Shown one piece after another: positions 32,572-44,364 of a stretch of DNA of 64,000 nucleotides. The number at the start of each line of letters is the position of its first letter. Position 1 is the first letter of the stretch. The translations under genes were made by a program, and so were the position numbers. The notes beneath the pieces are model-generated. The model was not told the origin of the DNA. It saw nothing but the letters and a program-made list of their open reading frames with translations, and searched no databases. Source of the DNA: Hymenopus coronatus (lineage: Eukaryota > Arthropoda > Insecta > Mantodea > Hymenopodidae); contig CM060880.1 of the NCBI GenBank assembly GCA_030762935.1, positions 13,426,501 through 13,490,500 on the forward strand, in the 5' to 3' direction.

Positions 32572-33333
32572 TACCTTCTCTAGCACGCATGTACAATGTG
32601 GTTAGAGAAGATATTGTACTCTACCAAAAAATTCGATACCGAGTTTACTGAAAATTCATTTTTGACACATTTTTTAATAAACAAATCGAAAAAGTTCCGT
32701 GAATGAGTCTGTAGACAGCATAACTCAATAGCAAAATTCTATTGGTATTTAGGATCAATATCTGCCAAGGATGCTACACGAAGATTTTGAGAAAAATCCC
32801 CTTACCTCCAACTATCCTTTATATGGAACATTTTTCGGACATTTTGATTTTCTCAAAAATGGTTCTGACGATTTTGATTACTATACCTTATGTTTTAGAT
32901 ATTTCCATGACAAAGGAAATGTCTATAACGGTTTTCTCGGAATTGCCTCTGAAGACCTCTTCATTGTTGACGACTTTTGTATAAATTATAAGTCGTAAGA
33001 TATAGACAAAAACTTATTTAACCAAAATATATAACTCATTAAAACACGCAATTTAATTCATATGCATTTTTGCAGAGTTCGCCGTTTCCGAGATATTTTT
33101 AAACTACTTAAACTTTTCTCAGGTAGAAAGTCAACTTTTATTTCGTCTCTTTTGTTTTACTTTTCCTTACTATTTTCTTTATTATTCTAATGAAAAGTTT
33201 AAAGTAACCATTTATGTTAAGGTTTATCTCAAAATGAAGGAGATACAAATATAAACTTTCGTATGAACGGTTTGTATACTCACTAATAAACGAGAAAGGT
33301 GCAGAGAAGGTCATTTCCATGCAACGCAACAGA
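32572..33333 (-). repeat. Family A, near full-length copy
   Basis: Starts TACCTTCTCTAGCACGCATG and ends GCAACGCAACAGA. It lies tail to tail with the preceding copy, 3' ends 40 bp apart, so the two make a large natural inverted repeat. Confidence 0.88.
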
Positions 33334-33510
33334 TTTTTCTACTTTTTTTGTTTTTGTTTTGACTGGCTTCTTTTGGCGTTCCAGACAAAATAAAGGGTAA
33401 GGAATGATCTAGTAAAAGAAAAACTACCCCGCACCTTGCGGGAAAGGAACTCGGAACCTCTATGTTGAGAATACCGCTCCGTAGTGTTTTGTATATGTTA
33501 GCATATTATT

Positions 33511-34468
33511 TACTTTCTCTAGCACGTAATGCAATGTAAATAGTAAATAGAGAAGATAATGTACTCCATCCAAGATTTCACTCCGAGATTTCACCGAAAA
33601 TACATCTTTTGAGACTCCTGAATCAAAACAATGTTTAGACAAATGTCTGTGCGTGTGTGTGTCTATGGGAAACATAGCTCAAAAATGAAAAGTGTTAAAC
33701 ACCAACTTAGTATTTAAGTTAAGTATCTGCCAAGGATGCGATACGAAGATTTTCAGGCAAATCTCCTCACACGCAATTACCCTTTATATGGAAGATTTTC
33801 TTAAAAATGGCTTTAATGCATTTGATTAAAATACCATATGTTTAAGATACTTCATGACAAACAAAATGCATATGTGTAAATTTTCTGAAAATAGCCTCTA
33901 AGACCTCTTCATTCTGGATAACTTTTGTGTAACTGGTAAACTGTGTGTAATAGACAAACGCATACTGCACAAAAATATAGATTCCAATAAAACACGCAAT
34001 TTATTCATATACATACTTTTGTATAGCTAACCGTTTACAAAATATTCCTTCTTATTGGCTTCAATTTTACACTACTCAAACTTCTCTCAAACGGAAAGTC
34101 ATCTTCAATTTCATACCTCTTTTGTTTTATTCCTAACCACGCCAAAAGAACCGAATTTCAATTGTTTTCAATAGGGATAGTGATCAAAGATTTTACTCAC
34201 GTTAGCCGAGTGTATAAGTTTATTTTCCTTCTGTTTACAAGGAAGTGAGTAATGAGTGCTAATGTTTATCTCGATAAATAAATGGCGTGTCATTTATGGA
34301 CGCTCTTTAACTGCTGTGGCTCTCAGCGTCCCATTCTAAACTGGGTGTGAAAGACCGCTTTATTTTGCTCAGAGACCTCTTTATCAGGCTTGAGGAGGTA
34401 AATCTACGACACCTTGATGTACATGAACTAGAACAGGTAGACAAAGTCGTGTAAATGGAACACAGCAG
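33511..34468 (-). repeat. Family A, full-length copy interrupted by SINE S3
   Basis: Starts TACTTTCTCTAGCACGTAAT. The interior is continuous to GCTAATGTTTATCTCGATAA, then SINE S3 intervenes. The 5' terminus resumes at about 34415 (GACAAAGTCGTGTAAATGG, AACACAGCAGG). Confidence 0.85.
34288..34412 (-). mobile_element. SINE S3, 5'-truncated
   Basis: On the + strand it reads CATTTATGGACGCTCTTTAA, then AGAGACCTCTTTATCAGGCT and GGTAAATCTACGACACC. It matches the tail halves at 21463 and 10481. Confidence 0.75.
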
Positions 34469-35067
34469 GTGGATGTCAGGATGCCGACAGTTCCTCCTGA
34501 GAAGGCAGGAGTCCTCGTTATGCTGATAGGAGCACGGGAGGATATCTATATTAGCATAAAATCAATACAAGGGAGATGCTATGTTGGTCGAAATGCTCAC
34601 CGCACCCACACAATACATGGTCAGCACACAGGAAATAGAGTTGGTTCGCGTCCCAGAAAAACCAATATCACGGGCGACATGCCTTTTTATAGGTTACCAA
34701 ACTGCATGCTGCTTTATCTCAGGCCCCTGTCTGCCCGGGGCAAATGAACTTATTCTGTGTAGATATACACGCGCTCTTATTTTGATCTTTGTTACTAGTA
34801 TCGGCAATGTTCGAAATTTAGACAGCAAACCAAGATGGGGACAACGTGAGGCTTGCTGCATCAAAAGTAAAGCGGAGCGTAGAATTTAAAATGTCTGAGT
34901 GCGGTATTTGCTGACTGGAGTAGAAGGCATTGCTTCTTTATTGACCTTCCAAGCGGTATAAATTCAAAGCTGAGTAAGCTTTTTACAAAATATAGGACAG
35001 CTCAGGAATGTGCGGTATATAAATATGATAGATTGGTTTAACCCAGGCCAAGTCAACAACTTCTTAT
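34469..35067. other. Unassigned segment
   Basis: Two overlapping + strand frames (34469-34747, 34581-34889) lack recognisable domains. No repeat match was noted. Confidence 0.35.
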
Positions 35068-35884
35068 TACCTTCTCTAGCTCCGTATGTACAATGTACAT
35101 TGGGATAGAGAAGGTATTGCACTCCACCCAAAAATTCGATACAGATTTCACCGGAAATATATGTTTTGGGGTCCCCTGAGTCCGAAAAACGCATTTTTAG
35201 ATGTATGTGTGTGTGTCTGTGGACAGTATAGCTCAAAAACGAAAATATGGTATCTTTGGTATCTTCCAAGGATGCGACACGGTCTTCAAGAAAATCCCCC
35301 CATCACAAACTACTCTTTATATGCAAACATTTTCGAAAAACGTTATTTTCTAAAACATGGCTGTAACGATTTTGGTTAAAATATCGTACAATAAAGATAT
35401 TTATCTGGCAAATAAAATGTACATCTTGAATTTTCTAGGAATAGCTTCTGAAGACTACTTTATTCTGGATGAATTTTGCCGAATTTCGCTTAACTGCTAA
35501 ACCGTAAGAGATAGACAGAAACGTACAACACACAACTTTAGAGCACGTTAAAATACAATTTATATTATATACATTTTGTTTTGCGGAGTTGATCGTTTTT
35601 TAGATATTCCTTGTTTTTGGTTTCAGTTTTAAAAAACTTATACTTGTCTCATTCAGGAATTTGTTAACTCCTGTCCATACAAACAAAGGAACATAGCAAC
35701 CAGCCTTTGACTATCACTTTAACCTATGGTACCCCTTATTTCGCTTCTACTTACAAGGAAGCAAGTAATAAGATTATTTCTGCTATTTTTTTCTCGATTA
35801 GCATGAAGTGAATAGAAGCATAAGCTTTTTAACAATAATTTGTAGCAGAGATGTGGCGAAAGTCATGTGAATGGAACACATCAG
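35068..35884 (-). repeat. Family A, full-length copy
   Basis: The terminal hairpin is the CTAGCTCCGTATGTACAATG variant, also seen at 56289. It ends GGAACACATCAGA. Confidence 0.92.
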
Positions 35885-36749
35885 ATTTTTTGTAATTGAT
35901 TCCCATTTGGAAGAAGCGCCTTTACTCTTATATTTCCCATTGGTTATGGTACTGAACAAGGACAACATTTTTATTAACATTTATTAAAGTTTATATGTGT
36001 GTTATAAAGACTTGATAATTTGCACTGCCTTTATTTCATGGTTCGTAACTAGCAGTTAGTTTTCATAAGCGTAATCTATTTAATTTATGCCTGTGTTTCT
36101 TTACATAAAATGCAACTTCGATAAGGCCAGTAGTAAGAATATACGATATACCGTATACATATATGAGAGTAATTTAATAAGTAATTTCTATTTATTTTCC
36201 ATATATAGGAACAGTAGGGTCTGTCAAGTAACAAAAATATCGTGGTAGGCGTGAGCTTGATTACCCATTTCTCCTCAAGACGTACAAAACTTCTACCGGT
36301 GACTGAGCTATCTTGTAAAGCAGAGAGGAAAGTGTTCATTCAGTAACAGGGATATAGTCACAAGAGCTTGATTCCTCTCGTAAGAAGCAAACTTCGTTAG
36401 TGGTCACACTCGATAAGCATGAACCGAACTTAGATGTGTTTTACATGACACTATGTACTAATTACTTTTAGTATAAAATGTAAGGTGAGAAATCGACATG
36501 CCTTTAAAATACATGCCAGTCATGTGAAAAATCCCATGCAATGTGCATTTAGATTAAACAGGGTTAAAATTCAGACTGTTTAAAATAGTAAGGAGTATTT
36601 CAAATTGCCTCCGCAGTGAGATGAATGCACAATTCTGTTGATTACGGATCGTGCTGGTTTTTATTGCTAAAACAATGTGTATAGAGTTCGTTTCCAAGTG
36701 GTTACCAGAGAAACGACTGACCGATGTTACCATGGTAACTACAGTGACT
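35885..36749. other. No gene seen
   Basis: Contains CCAAGTGGTTACCAGAGA at about 36694, repeated near 38105. Otherwise unassigned. Confidence 0.45.
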
Positions 36750-37146
36750 TTCAAATGGGATGAGGTTTGTTCTTGAGCGCCACCAGGCCGGCAACCAATC
36801 GGAGCGCTGCTGTGTTGACAAATTGCATTCCCACTTAACTGGGGAGTAACAGCTAGGTGATTCCGTCTCTCATAAATACTACTTGCGCAAAGACAAAATA
36901 TTCATTTTTTGCAAAAAGTAATTCACGAGGAAGATAGGGAGTAATGTTCGTAGCAAAACCGTGAAAACCACAGATTTTTAGCTCAAATAGTTTTCATAAT
37001 ATACATGAATAAGCATTATGTCGCCAGGCAGATTTGCATGCTCAGTGCGAGTGAGAGGGAAATATGGAAAGAGCGACCTGGCATCGCAGATCACGATTTC
37101 GCTTCTCATTCGCTGCAGAGTAGAACTCTTTCCATTTGAAAAACAT
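36750..37146 (+). repeat. Dispersed repeat B, copy 1
   Basis: Matches 55698-56027 in inverted orientation, including TTCACGAGGAAGATAGGGAG, CATTCGCTGCAGAGTAGAAC and a CCAATCGGAGCGC motif. It has no open frame that is shared between the copies, so it is probably a non-coding mobile or duplicated segment. Confidence 0.75.
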
Positions 37147-38466
37147 TATAAGAGGTGGTTTTGAACCTGTAACTGGTTGTTTTGAGCAAATGAATCCTTG
37201 AAGCCGTTGAATCCTTGCACTTGACAGTTCGGGCATTTTCGCGTAAAGTTGACTATGTTGCCGTTGCGGCGTTGCTAGAGTAACTAGTAAACAACAGCAG
37301 CAGCTCACAAATGTGTCTGTCGTGTGTAAAGACGAATATAAACAGTGTACATAGTAAATGAATGCAGATGAATAATGAAACGAATTAGTTATTATTGATG
37401 TTAATTTAAAATAACAGTGATACTATAACGTATATAGCATATATTACGTATTTATGACAACATAGAAAAAAAATAATGCAAAGTAGCTTGTTACATTGAG
37501 AGGAAGGTATAACAAAGTGATTTTCACCGGTTTAGAATTTTAATGACTCAATTCCACCCGGAAGCATCATCAACATCGTTGTCACCAACACATATCATTA
37601 GTAGTTCACATTCACTGATGATTTCGTCTAATTCCATGTTTTTCTTATTATTTTGTGCACACGATTCACTTTCTTCTTCCATGAAACCGCATCCACCCTC
37701 GTCACACCTCCCCGCAAAAGTCTATCCACTTCTACAATTGTGAAAGTCTTGTTATGTTCCCTCACGTATAAACAAACGCTGTCAACAATAACAACAAATG
37801 TAATAAACAACGAAGAATACGTAGCTTGATCAGCTCAGCGCATGTGTTAGGAGTTCACAAACTGAGCACGTGGTTGGAAATAGCCAGTGCGGCATCTAGA
37901 TCCTTTCCGCTGTGTGACCGACCAACCGACCGATCGGAATGCTGCATTGTGATTGGTTCAGAAAGGCAAACGGGTGAACCTTTCCATCTGTTTTTTTTTT
38001 TTTTTTTTTTTCCCTCTTCTCTTTCTTTCTTTGCGGATGTGCCAACTTAATTCTCAACTGTCATGTACAAGGATTCAGCGGCGGGGGTGTAGAACACGTT
38101 TGCCAAGTGGTTACCAGAGAGACGACTGGCCGATCCTCCAATATAAAGATGAAGGCGTTGGATCCGCCACTGTTGGCGACTTGCTCCTCCTGTAAGTGCC
38201 CGTACTGTCCTGTTTGTTTAGGGAGAGAAGATTTATGGTGTTTGGCGAGCAACTGGTGCGTCACGCTGAATTACCGGATAGATACATCGGCAACATCTAA
38301 GATCTCTTGCCGACTCCCTGGTTCCTGGCGCGCATTATTCTTTACTTATATAGTCAAATTTCGCGTCGATAAAACTGAATTATAAACCATTTTGTAAGTA
38401 TACAGCGGTACAAAATTATTGTAGTACTGTTGACTCCAAAACATTTATTCATACATTTAACATTTT
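37147..38466. other. Unassigned; T-rich tract and repeated motif
   Basis: A T run lies at about 37991-38011. CCAAGTGGTTACCAGAGA with GACGACTGGCCGAT near 38105 repeats the motif at 36694. Frames here (up to 92 codons) overlap on opposite strands and show no domain. Confidence 0.4.
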
Positions 38467-39343
38467 GCTTTCTCTACACGCACTATGTGCATAGTGTATA
38501 GAGAAGGTATTGTATTGCACCCAAAAATTCCATACCGAGATTTCACCTGAAATATATAAAACATTTTTAGAAAAATGTCCATGTGTCTGTGGGCAGCATG
38601 GCTCAAAAACGAAAATACCAAACTTCCAAGGATGCAACACGAAGATTTTCAAGAAAATCCTCCGAGCCCAAACTACCCTTTACATGGAAAAAATTTCGAA
38701 AATTTTGATTTTCTCAAAGTATAAGTACTTCACAACTGAAACTAATAACAATGAATACCTCGAAAACGGTAAGCTCTACGAAAAAATATGTATATGACGT
38801 AAATTGTGTATTTTAACAAGGCCTACATTTTTATATAGTAGGTTTTTGTCTGTCTCTTACGGTTTATTAGTTATGCCAAATTAAGCAAAATTCATGCAGA
38901 ATAAACAGGTCTTTAGAAGCTATTCCCAGAAAATTCAAGATATACCTTTTATTTGTCAGATAAATATCTTTAATATACGATATTTTAATCAAAATCGTTA
39001 GAGCTATTTTTAAGAAACTCAAAATTTTCGAAAACAGTTCCATGTAAAGGGTAGTTTTGGTTGGGGGGATTTTTCTCAAAATCTTCGTGTCGCATCCATA
39101 GAAGATACTGAACTTAAATACCAAGTTTGGTATTTTAGCTACTTTTCGTTTTTGAGTTATCGTGTTCACAGACGCACGGACACACACACACACACACACG
39201 GACCTTTTTCTGGAAATGCTGTTTTTAGATTCAGGGGGTCCTAAAACATATATTTCCGGTGAAATCTCGACATCGAACTTTTGGGTGGAATGCAATACTT
39301 CTCTATCCCTATGTACATTGTACATACGGGGCAAGAGAAAGTA
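38467..39343. repeat. Family A fold-back copy (3' end at both sides)
   Basis: The left arm (38467 to about 38718) is reversed and starts with the hairpin. At GATTTTCTCAAAGTATAAG it switches to forward sense, entering at the AGTATAAGTACTTCACAA block. The right arm ends with a hairpin of the CCCTATGTACATTGTACAT type and AAGAGAAAGTAAAAA. The 5' terminus is absent. Confidence 0.88.
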
Positions 39344-39804
39344 AAAATATATATAATTTTCGCGGAAATTGGCCTCAAAATGTGTATTAATATAAGCTTC
39401 TCGTACTTCCAACTCGTGTGCCGTTATTTTCAGTCTAGGATCTTTTGTTTGCGGACGTCATCATCCCTTTGCTGCAGTTCTTTATTCTGTTGCTAACTTT
39501 CGGCGCGCAATTAATTTCGCTAAGTAATCATCGTTCTTTTGTCCCTCATTTTATTTTCTTCCTCGTAAGTTCACGTTTTTACTATGCGCAACGATTTCAC
39601 TAACAATTGATAGCTTGCCGAACTACATGTGTTTACACAATACTTTTCTGCACGCAATCACTAACTTTACTATTAAGTTTGTACTCTCATAGTTTATGCG
39701 CTTTGATTCGCGAAATAACTCCGCTTTGTCTTTTAACGTCACATTTCTTTTTCGGCAATTAGCAACTCTTGCCGGCGACTCATTGACTGAAATAGTATAT
39801 TATT
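39344..39804. other. Unassigned segment
   Basis: No gene or repeat is recognised. Sequence composition is closer to unique DNA than to the flanking repeats. Confidence 0.4.
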
Positions 39805-40574
39805 TTACTTCTCTAGCCCGGGATAGAGAAGCTATTGTATTCCATTCAAAATTCGATACCGAGATTTCACCGAAAATATATGTTGTGAGGTTCATTGAGT
39901 ACCACAAAAGCATTTTTACAAAAAGGTTTGTGCATGTCTATGGACAGCATAGCTCAAAAATGAAAAGCCGATTAAATATCAAAATATCTTCCAAGAATGG
40001 GATACGAAGATTTTCAAGAATGCCCTCCCTACTCTTTACATTGAACATTTTTCGAAAATTTTGATTTTCTCAAAAATGGCTGTAACGACTTTGATTAAAA
40101 TGTATATTTTGAATTGTCTGGGAATAGGATCTGAACAGCTCGTTATTCTAGTTGAGTTTTGCAGAATTTTGCGTAACGGTAAAACGTAAAATATAGATAA
40201 AAACCTTCTACACAAAAAATGTATATCTCGTTAAAGCACATAATTTATGTTTTATATTTTTTTCCTATAGAGTTGATCGTTTTCAAAATAATCCTTGCTA
40301 TTTTCAATTTTGAACTAATCATTTTTCATCAAACGGGAGAATGCTAAGAGAACCGAACCTCAATTGTTTCACATACCGACCAGTTTTTAAAAGTTTTGAT
40401 TATCGCTTTAGCCTGTATTCGCTCTCTTACCTTCTACTTACAAGGAGGCAAGTAATAACACCATTTCTGCTAACGTTTATCTCGATTAGCATGACGTAGA
40501 TAAAAGAATAATCATTTGTAAGAAAAGTGTGTTTGTGGAACAACCAGAGAAAGTTATGTGAAAGAAAGCATCAG
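39805..40574 (-). repeat. Family A, near full-length copy
   Basis: The hairpin is shortened (CTCTAGCCCGGGATAGAG). The 5' end reads AGAGAAAGTTATGTGAA, then AAGCATCAGA. Confidence 0.88.
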
Positions 40575-40874
40575 ATTTTTACACATGTATTCTCTGATTT
40601 TGCACTTCTGCATTCTAAGTCAACTTTAATCATATTCTGTTGCTATTGATAACTTACACTCTGTTGGCTCTGATTCGAGTGTTTAAATTATAACTGCCAT
40701 TCACCTGGTTGAGATTTAACCTTCTAAATACAATGGCCTCACGTAATTTCTTCTCCCAGACTAATTTGAACTTCATTTAACGCATTTCATTTCTTGTTCG
40801 ACATGACCTACAAGATTCCTTAAACTTGACCTTCATTTGAATGCCATCATAATACTGAGGTGGCATTGGAAGCT
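40575..40874. other. No gene seen
   Basis: AT-rich spacer between Family A and SINE S2. Confidence 0.5.
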
Positions 40875-41166
40875 TTTTTTTTTTTCTTTTTTTTTTTTAT
40901 TTCATTTATTTAGCCCCCTTTAACATCTAAGGTCATATCGGGGGCTTTGCACTTGAAACAATTCGTTGCCTGTAGGCTCATTACATTGGGTTTTAATCGT
41001 ATTTTCCTCAAACACACGCACATTCACTCTCTCATACATACTTCCAGACTGTGTGGGGGATGAGGAATAATTCTCGCTAAAGAAAAATGCCCCGCCCCAG
41101 CCCGGAATCGAACCCGGAACCTCCGGGTGAGGAGTCAGTTCGCTGACCACTCGACCACGGAGGCAG
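40875..41166 (-). mobile_element. SINE S2, complete tRNA-derived copy
   Basis: On the minus strand it starts GCCTCCGTGGTCGAGTGGTC (A box) and has a clear B box, GGTTCGATTCCGGG. The body includes TTTTTCTTTAGCGAGAA. The 3' end forms a perfect 7-bp stem AGCCCCC/GGGGGCT (40940-40946 with 40912-40918) around a loop containing TATGACCT, then an AAATAAATGAAATAAA tail. The terminal hairpin parallels that of the LINE at 28255-28291. Confidence 0.88.
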
Positions 41167-41225
41167 TTAGAAGCCTGTTTTGTTTAAACTTTGAAAAGTA
41201 AATTTGCTTGTCTACAGGAAAAAAA

Positions 41226-41920
41226 TCTGATGTGTTACACTCACATGACTTTCCCTAGATGCTCTGCAAACAAACTTCTTACATAACATTATTCTTCTTT
41301 CTGCACAATACTAATGGAGATAAACATTAGCAGAATGTTCCTTTAAATAGTTCCTTATAAGAAGCAGGGCACTAAAGGAATGCGCTATGCTAAAGTGATA
41401 GTCAAATGATGTAGCAGCTGCCGTTATGCGATTGTCATTGCAAATCGCTTCTTCGCTTGGCCAGGAGTAGAACAAAAGAAAAACGGACACCTCCGTATGA
41501 GAAAAGTATAAGTACTTTACAATTATTGAAGCCAATAACAAGGGATATCTTGGAAACGGTTATCTCCACAACAAATACCGGGTTTTAATAAAAAAATCGT
41601 TAGAGCCAGTTTTTAGAAATTGAAGAAAGTTCGAAAATTTGTCATTTAAAAGGTAGATGGGGTGGGGGATTTTGAAAATCTTCGTGTCGTATCTTGAAGT
41701 ATACTAAACCTAAATACCAAGTTTGTTATTTATCGGTCTTTTCGTTTTTGAGTTATGTTGTCCACAGACATACACGGACCTTTTTCTAAAAACGTTTTTT
41801 TCGGACTCAGTGGACCGCAAAACATATATTTCCAATGAAATCTCGACATCGAATTTTTGGGTGGAATACAATACTTTCTCTGTCCACTATGTACATTGTA
41901 CATGCGGGCTAGAAAAAGTA
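41226..41920 (+). repeat. Family A with internal deletion
   Basis: Begins TCTGATGTGTTACACTCACA and ends ACATGCGGGCTAGAAAAAGTA. At about 41576 it jumps from CTCCACAACAAA straight to the TTTTAATAAAAAAATCGTTA block, losing roughly 150 bp. Confidence 0.88.
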
Positions 41921-42129
41921 AGAATGCATTTTACGTTTGGAATCAACTTGCGTACGACCGGCTTGGAGTGCAGCCGTTTAGGCAATTTTCCTTTGAAATT
42001 GAGCTCAGAATGCGTCGGCTGTATTGCGATCGTTACGTTTGTGTTATCGTCTCGAGTATTAGGACAACGTGCGTGGGGGGGGGGGTCAAGATAGCCTTCC
42101 CTTAACCAATAGCTGCACACCTTTGGCAC

Positions 42130-42934
42130 ATTCTCTCTCACGTACAGGGAAAGTATGGCATTTCACCAAAAAATTAGATCGAAAGTCAAAAAAGCATTTT
42201 TAGAAAAAGGTCCATATGTGTATGTAACTGTTTGTATGTTTGGGTGTGTGTGTCTGTGGACAGCATAGCTCAAGGACGAAAATACCGTTAATTACCTAAC
42301 TGGATGCGACACGAAGATTTTCAAGAAAAGCCCCATAACCCCCAACTACCCTTTATATGGACCTTTTTTTTGAAATTTTGGATTTTCTCAAAAATGACTG
42401 CAACGATTTTGATTCAAATATCGTACATTAAATATGTTTACCTGACTAATGAAATGTATATCTTGGATTTTCTGGGAATAGCCTCTGAGGACTACTTTAT
42501 TGTGGATGAAATTTACCGAATTTTGCATAACTGCTAAACCGTAAGAGATAGAGAAAAAATTACCACACAAAATACTTAGAGCACGTTAAAACACACAATA
42601 TTTGTTATGTGCATATTTTTCGTGGAGTTGATCGTTTTTGAGATATGCCTTGTTTTTTGTTTCAGCTTTGAAGAACTTATACTTTTCTCATACAGGAATT
42701 TGTCAACTCCTGTCCACACAAACAAAGGAACTTCAGTCACATAGTAACTAACTTTTGACTATCAGTTTAACCTATGGTACTCCCTTATTTCGCTTCTACT
42801 TACAAGGAAGCAAGTAATAAGACCATTTAAGCTAATTTTTTCTGGATTAGAATGAAGTAAATAGAAGCATACGCTTTTTAACAATAATTTGTTGTAAAGA
42901 TGTCGAGGAAGTCATGTGAGTGGAACATATAAGA
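42130..42934 (-). repeat. Family A, full-length copy, hairpin eroded
   Basis: Begins TTCTCTCTCACGTACAGGGA and keeps the interior well; ends GTCATGTGAGTGGAACATAT and AAGA. Confidence 0.88.
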
Positions 42935-43366
42935 TTTTTTGCATGTGAAGGTCATGGGACACAAGTTGTACAAATGAAGGAAAAGGACTTCCTGTCCCCT
43001 TAGCGGCTTATCTTTTCCTCCCTGACATGCAATTTCCTCGCCTCCGTCTTTATCTCGGCTTTGGACGACATCCAAGATATGTGGGAGGCCTAAACCCCAG
43101 GAGAAACAGCTGTTCTATTATTTGTGTGAACCAACCCTTGCCACATTGGATTTTCGTTGCACATCGCTTATTAGAAACCAATATTCCGAGGCTAGACAAA
43201 GGGTCTTATTGTTCGTTACGGCGGAATCTGGAATTTGGATTATAGAGGGTGTAAATTCTTGCTCAGCCGGTGCAATAACGCTCTGCTATTATGTGAGCGA
43301 ATAGCGAAATATCACCTGCGATGTACACATCAGGGGTATCCAAACACACTACTATTCCCTACATTT
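42935..43366. other. No gene seen
   Basis: Overlapping frames of 60-72 codons at 43027-43304 show no domain. Confidence 0.45.
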
Positions 43367-44362
43367 ATACTTTCTCTACCACCACCTCTACTAGGTTGAG
43401 GATGTATTGTATTCCTACTAGATTTCACCAGAAGTAGTTTTAAGGCTCTCTAAATAAATTTAGAAAAATCTGACGTGTAAGGTAGTAAGTTAAGAAGATA
43501 GTCAATTTGTTTAAAAGTCCAGTTGCTATGTGAAACAATTGAAATTCGGTTCGCTTTGCATGGCCAGGAGTAAAGCAAAACAGAGATAAAATAAAAAATA
43601 ACCTCCCATGAGAGAGAAGTTTAAGTAGCTTAAAATTGAAAGGAATATCACTAATTATTTCAGAAACGGTTAACTCTACAAAGAAAAAAGAAGTATATGG
43701 CACAAATTGTAGTTTCAACATCTACATTTTTTGGTGATAAGTTTTGTCCATCTCTTACGATTTACCAGTTACGCAAAATTCATCGAGAATGAGATCTTCA
43801 GAGTTTATCTATAAAAGTCAAGATATACATTTTATATGTCATGCAAAGTTTGTAATACGCGTTATTTTAAACAAAATTGTTTGTAATACGCGTTATTTTA
43901 AACAAAATTGTTTGAACCATTGTTGAGAAACACAAATGTTTGTAATATGCGTTATTTTAAACACAATTGTTTGAACCATTGTTGAGAAACACAAATGTTT
44001 GTAATACGCGTTATTTTAAACAAAATTGTTTGAACCATTGTTGAGAAACACAAATGTTTGTAATACGCGTTATTTTAAACAAAATTGTTTGAAATGGTAG
44101 TTTGGAGTAGGGTGTTTGCTTGAATCTTTCTTTTGCATCGTTTAAAGGTACTAAACTTAAATAACAAGTATGGACCTTAAGCGATTTTTCATTTCTTAAT
44201 TTTCGTTTCCAGACACACACTTCGACGTTTTTCTAAACATTAGTTTATATGGGGATTTCAAAACATGTATTTCCGGCGTGAAATCTCGTTATTTTATTTG
44301 TAGGTGGAATGCAATACCTTCTCTATTTACTATGTACGTTGTATAAACCTGCTGGAGAAGTA
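43367..44362. repeat. Family A fold-back copy with internal tandem array
   Basis: A short reversed 3' arm (43367 to about 43465: TTATACTTTCTCTACC, then AGATTTCACCAGAAGTAG) joins a long forward arm that enters at GATAGTCAATTTGTTTAAAA. The forward arm ends with a hairpin variant and CTGGAGAAGTAAAAA. A tandem array sits where the GTATTTTAATCAAAATCG block should be. Confidence 0.8.
43849..44091 (+). repeat. 59-bp tandem repeat, about 4 units
   Basis: One 31-bp partial unit, three 59-bp units and one ~35-bp partial unit, each starting TTTGTAATACGCGTTATTTT and containing GAACCATTGTTGAGAAACAC. Units differ at only a few positions. It arose inside a Family A copy, whose GTTAGAGCCATTTTTGAGAA block is recognisable in the unit. 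Confidence 0.93.
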
Positions 44363-44364
44363 AA

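Noticed and set aside
36750..37146. Repeat B pair as LTRs of a retroelement
   Set aside because: The two copies are inverted and 19 kb apart, with no gag-pol, primer-binding site or polypurine tract between them.
41100..41166. Possible functional tRNA gene on the minus strand
   Set aside because: A and B boxes are present, but they are continuous with a SINE body and tail, and no complete cloverleaf can be drawn; it is called SINE S2.
43849..44091. Regular repeats suggesting a CRISPR array
   Set aside because: The 59-bp units are contiguous without variable spacers, no cas genes are present and the genome is eukaryotic; this is a tandem repeat.
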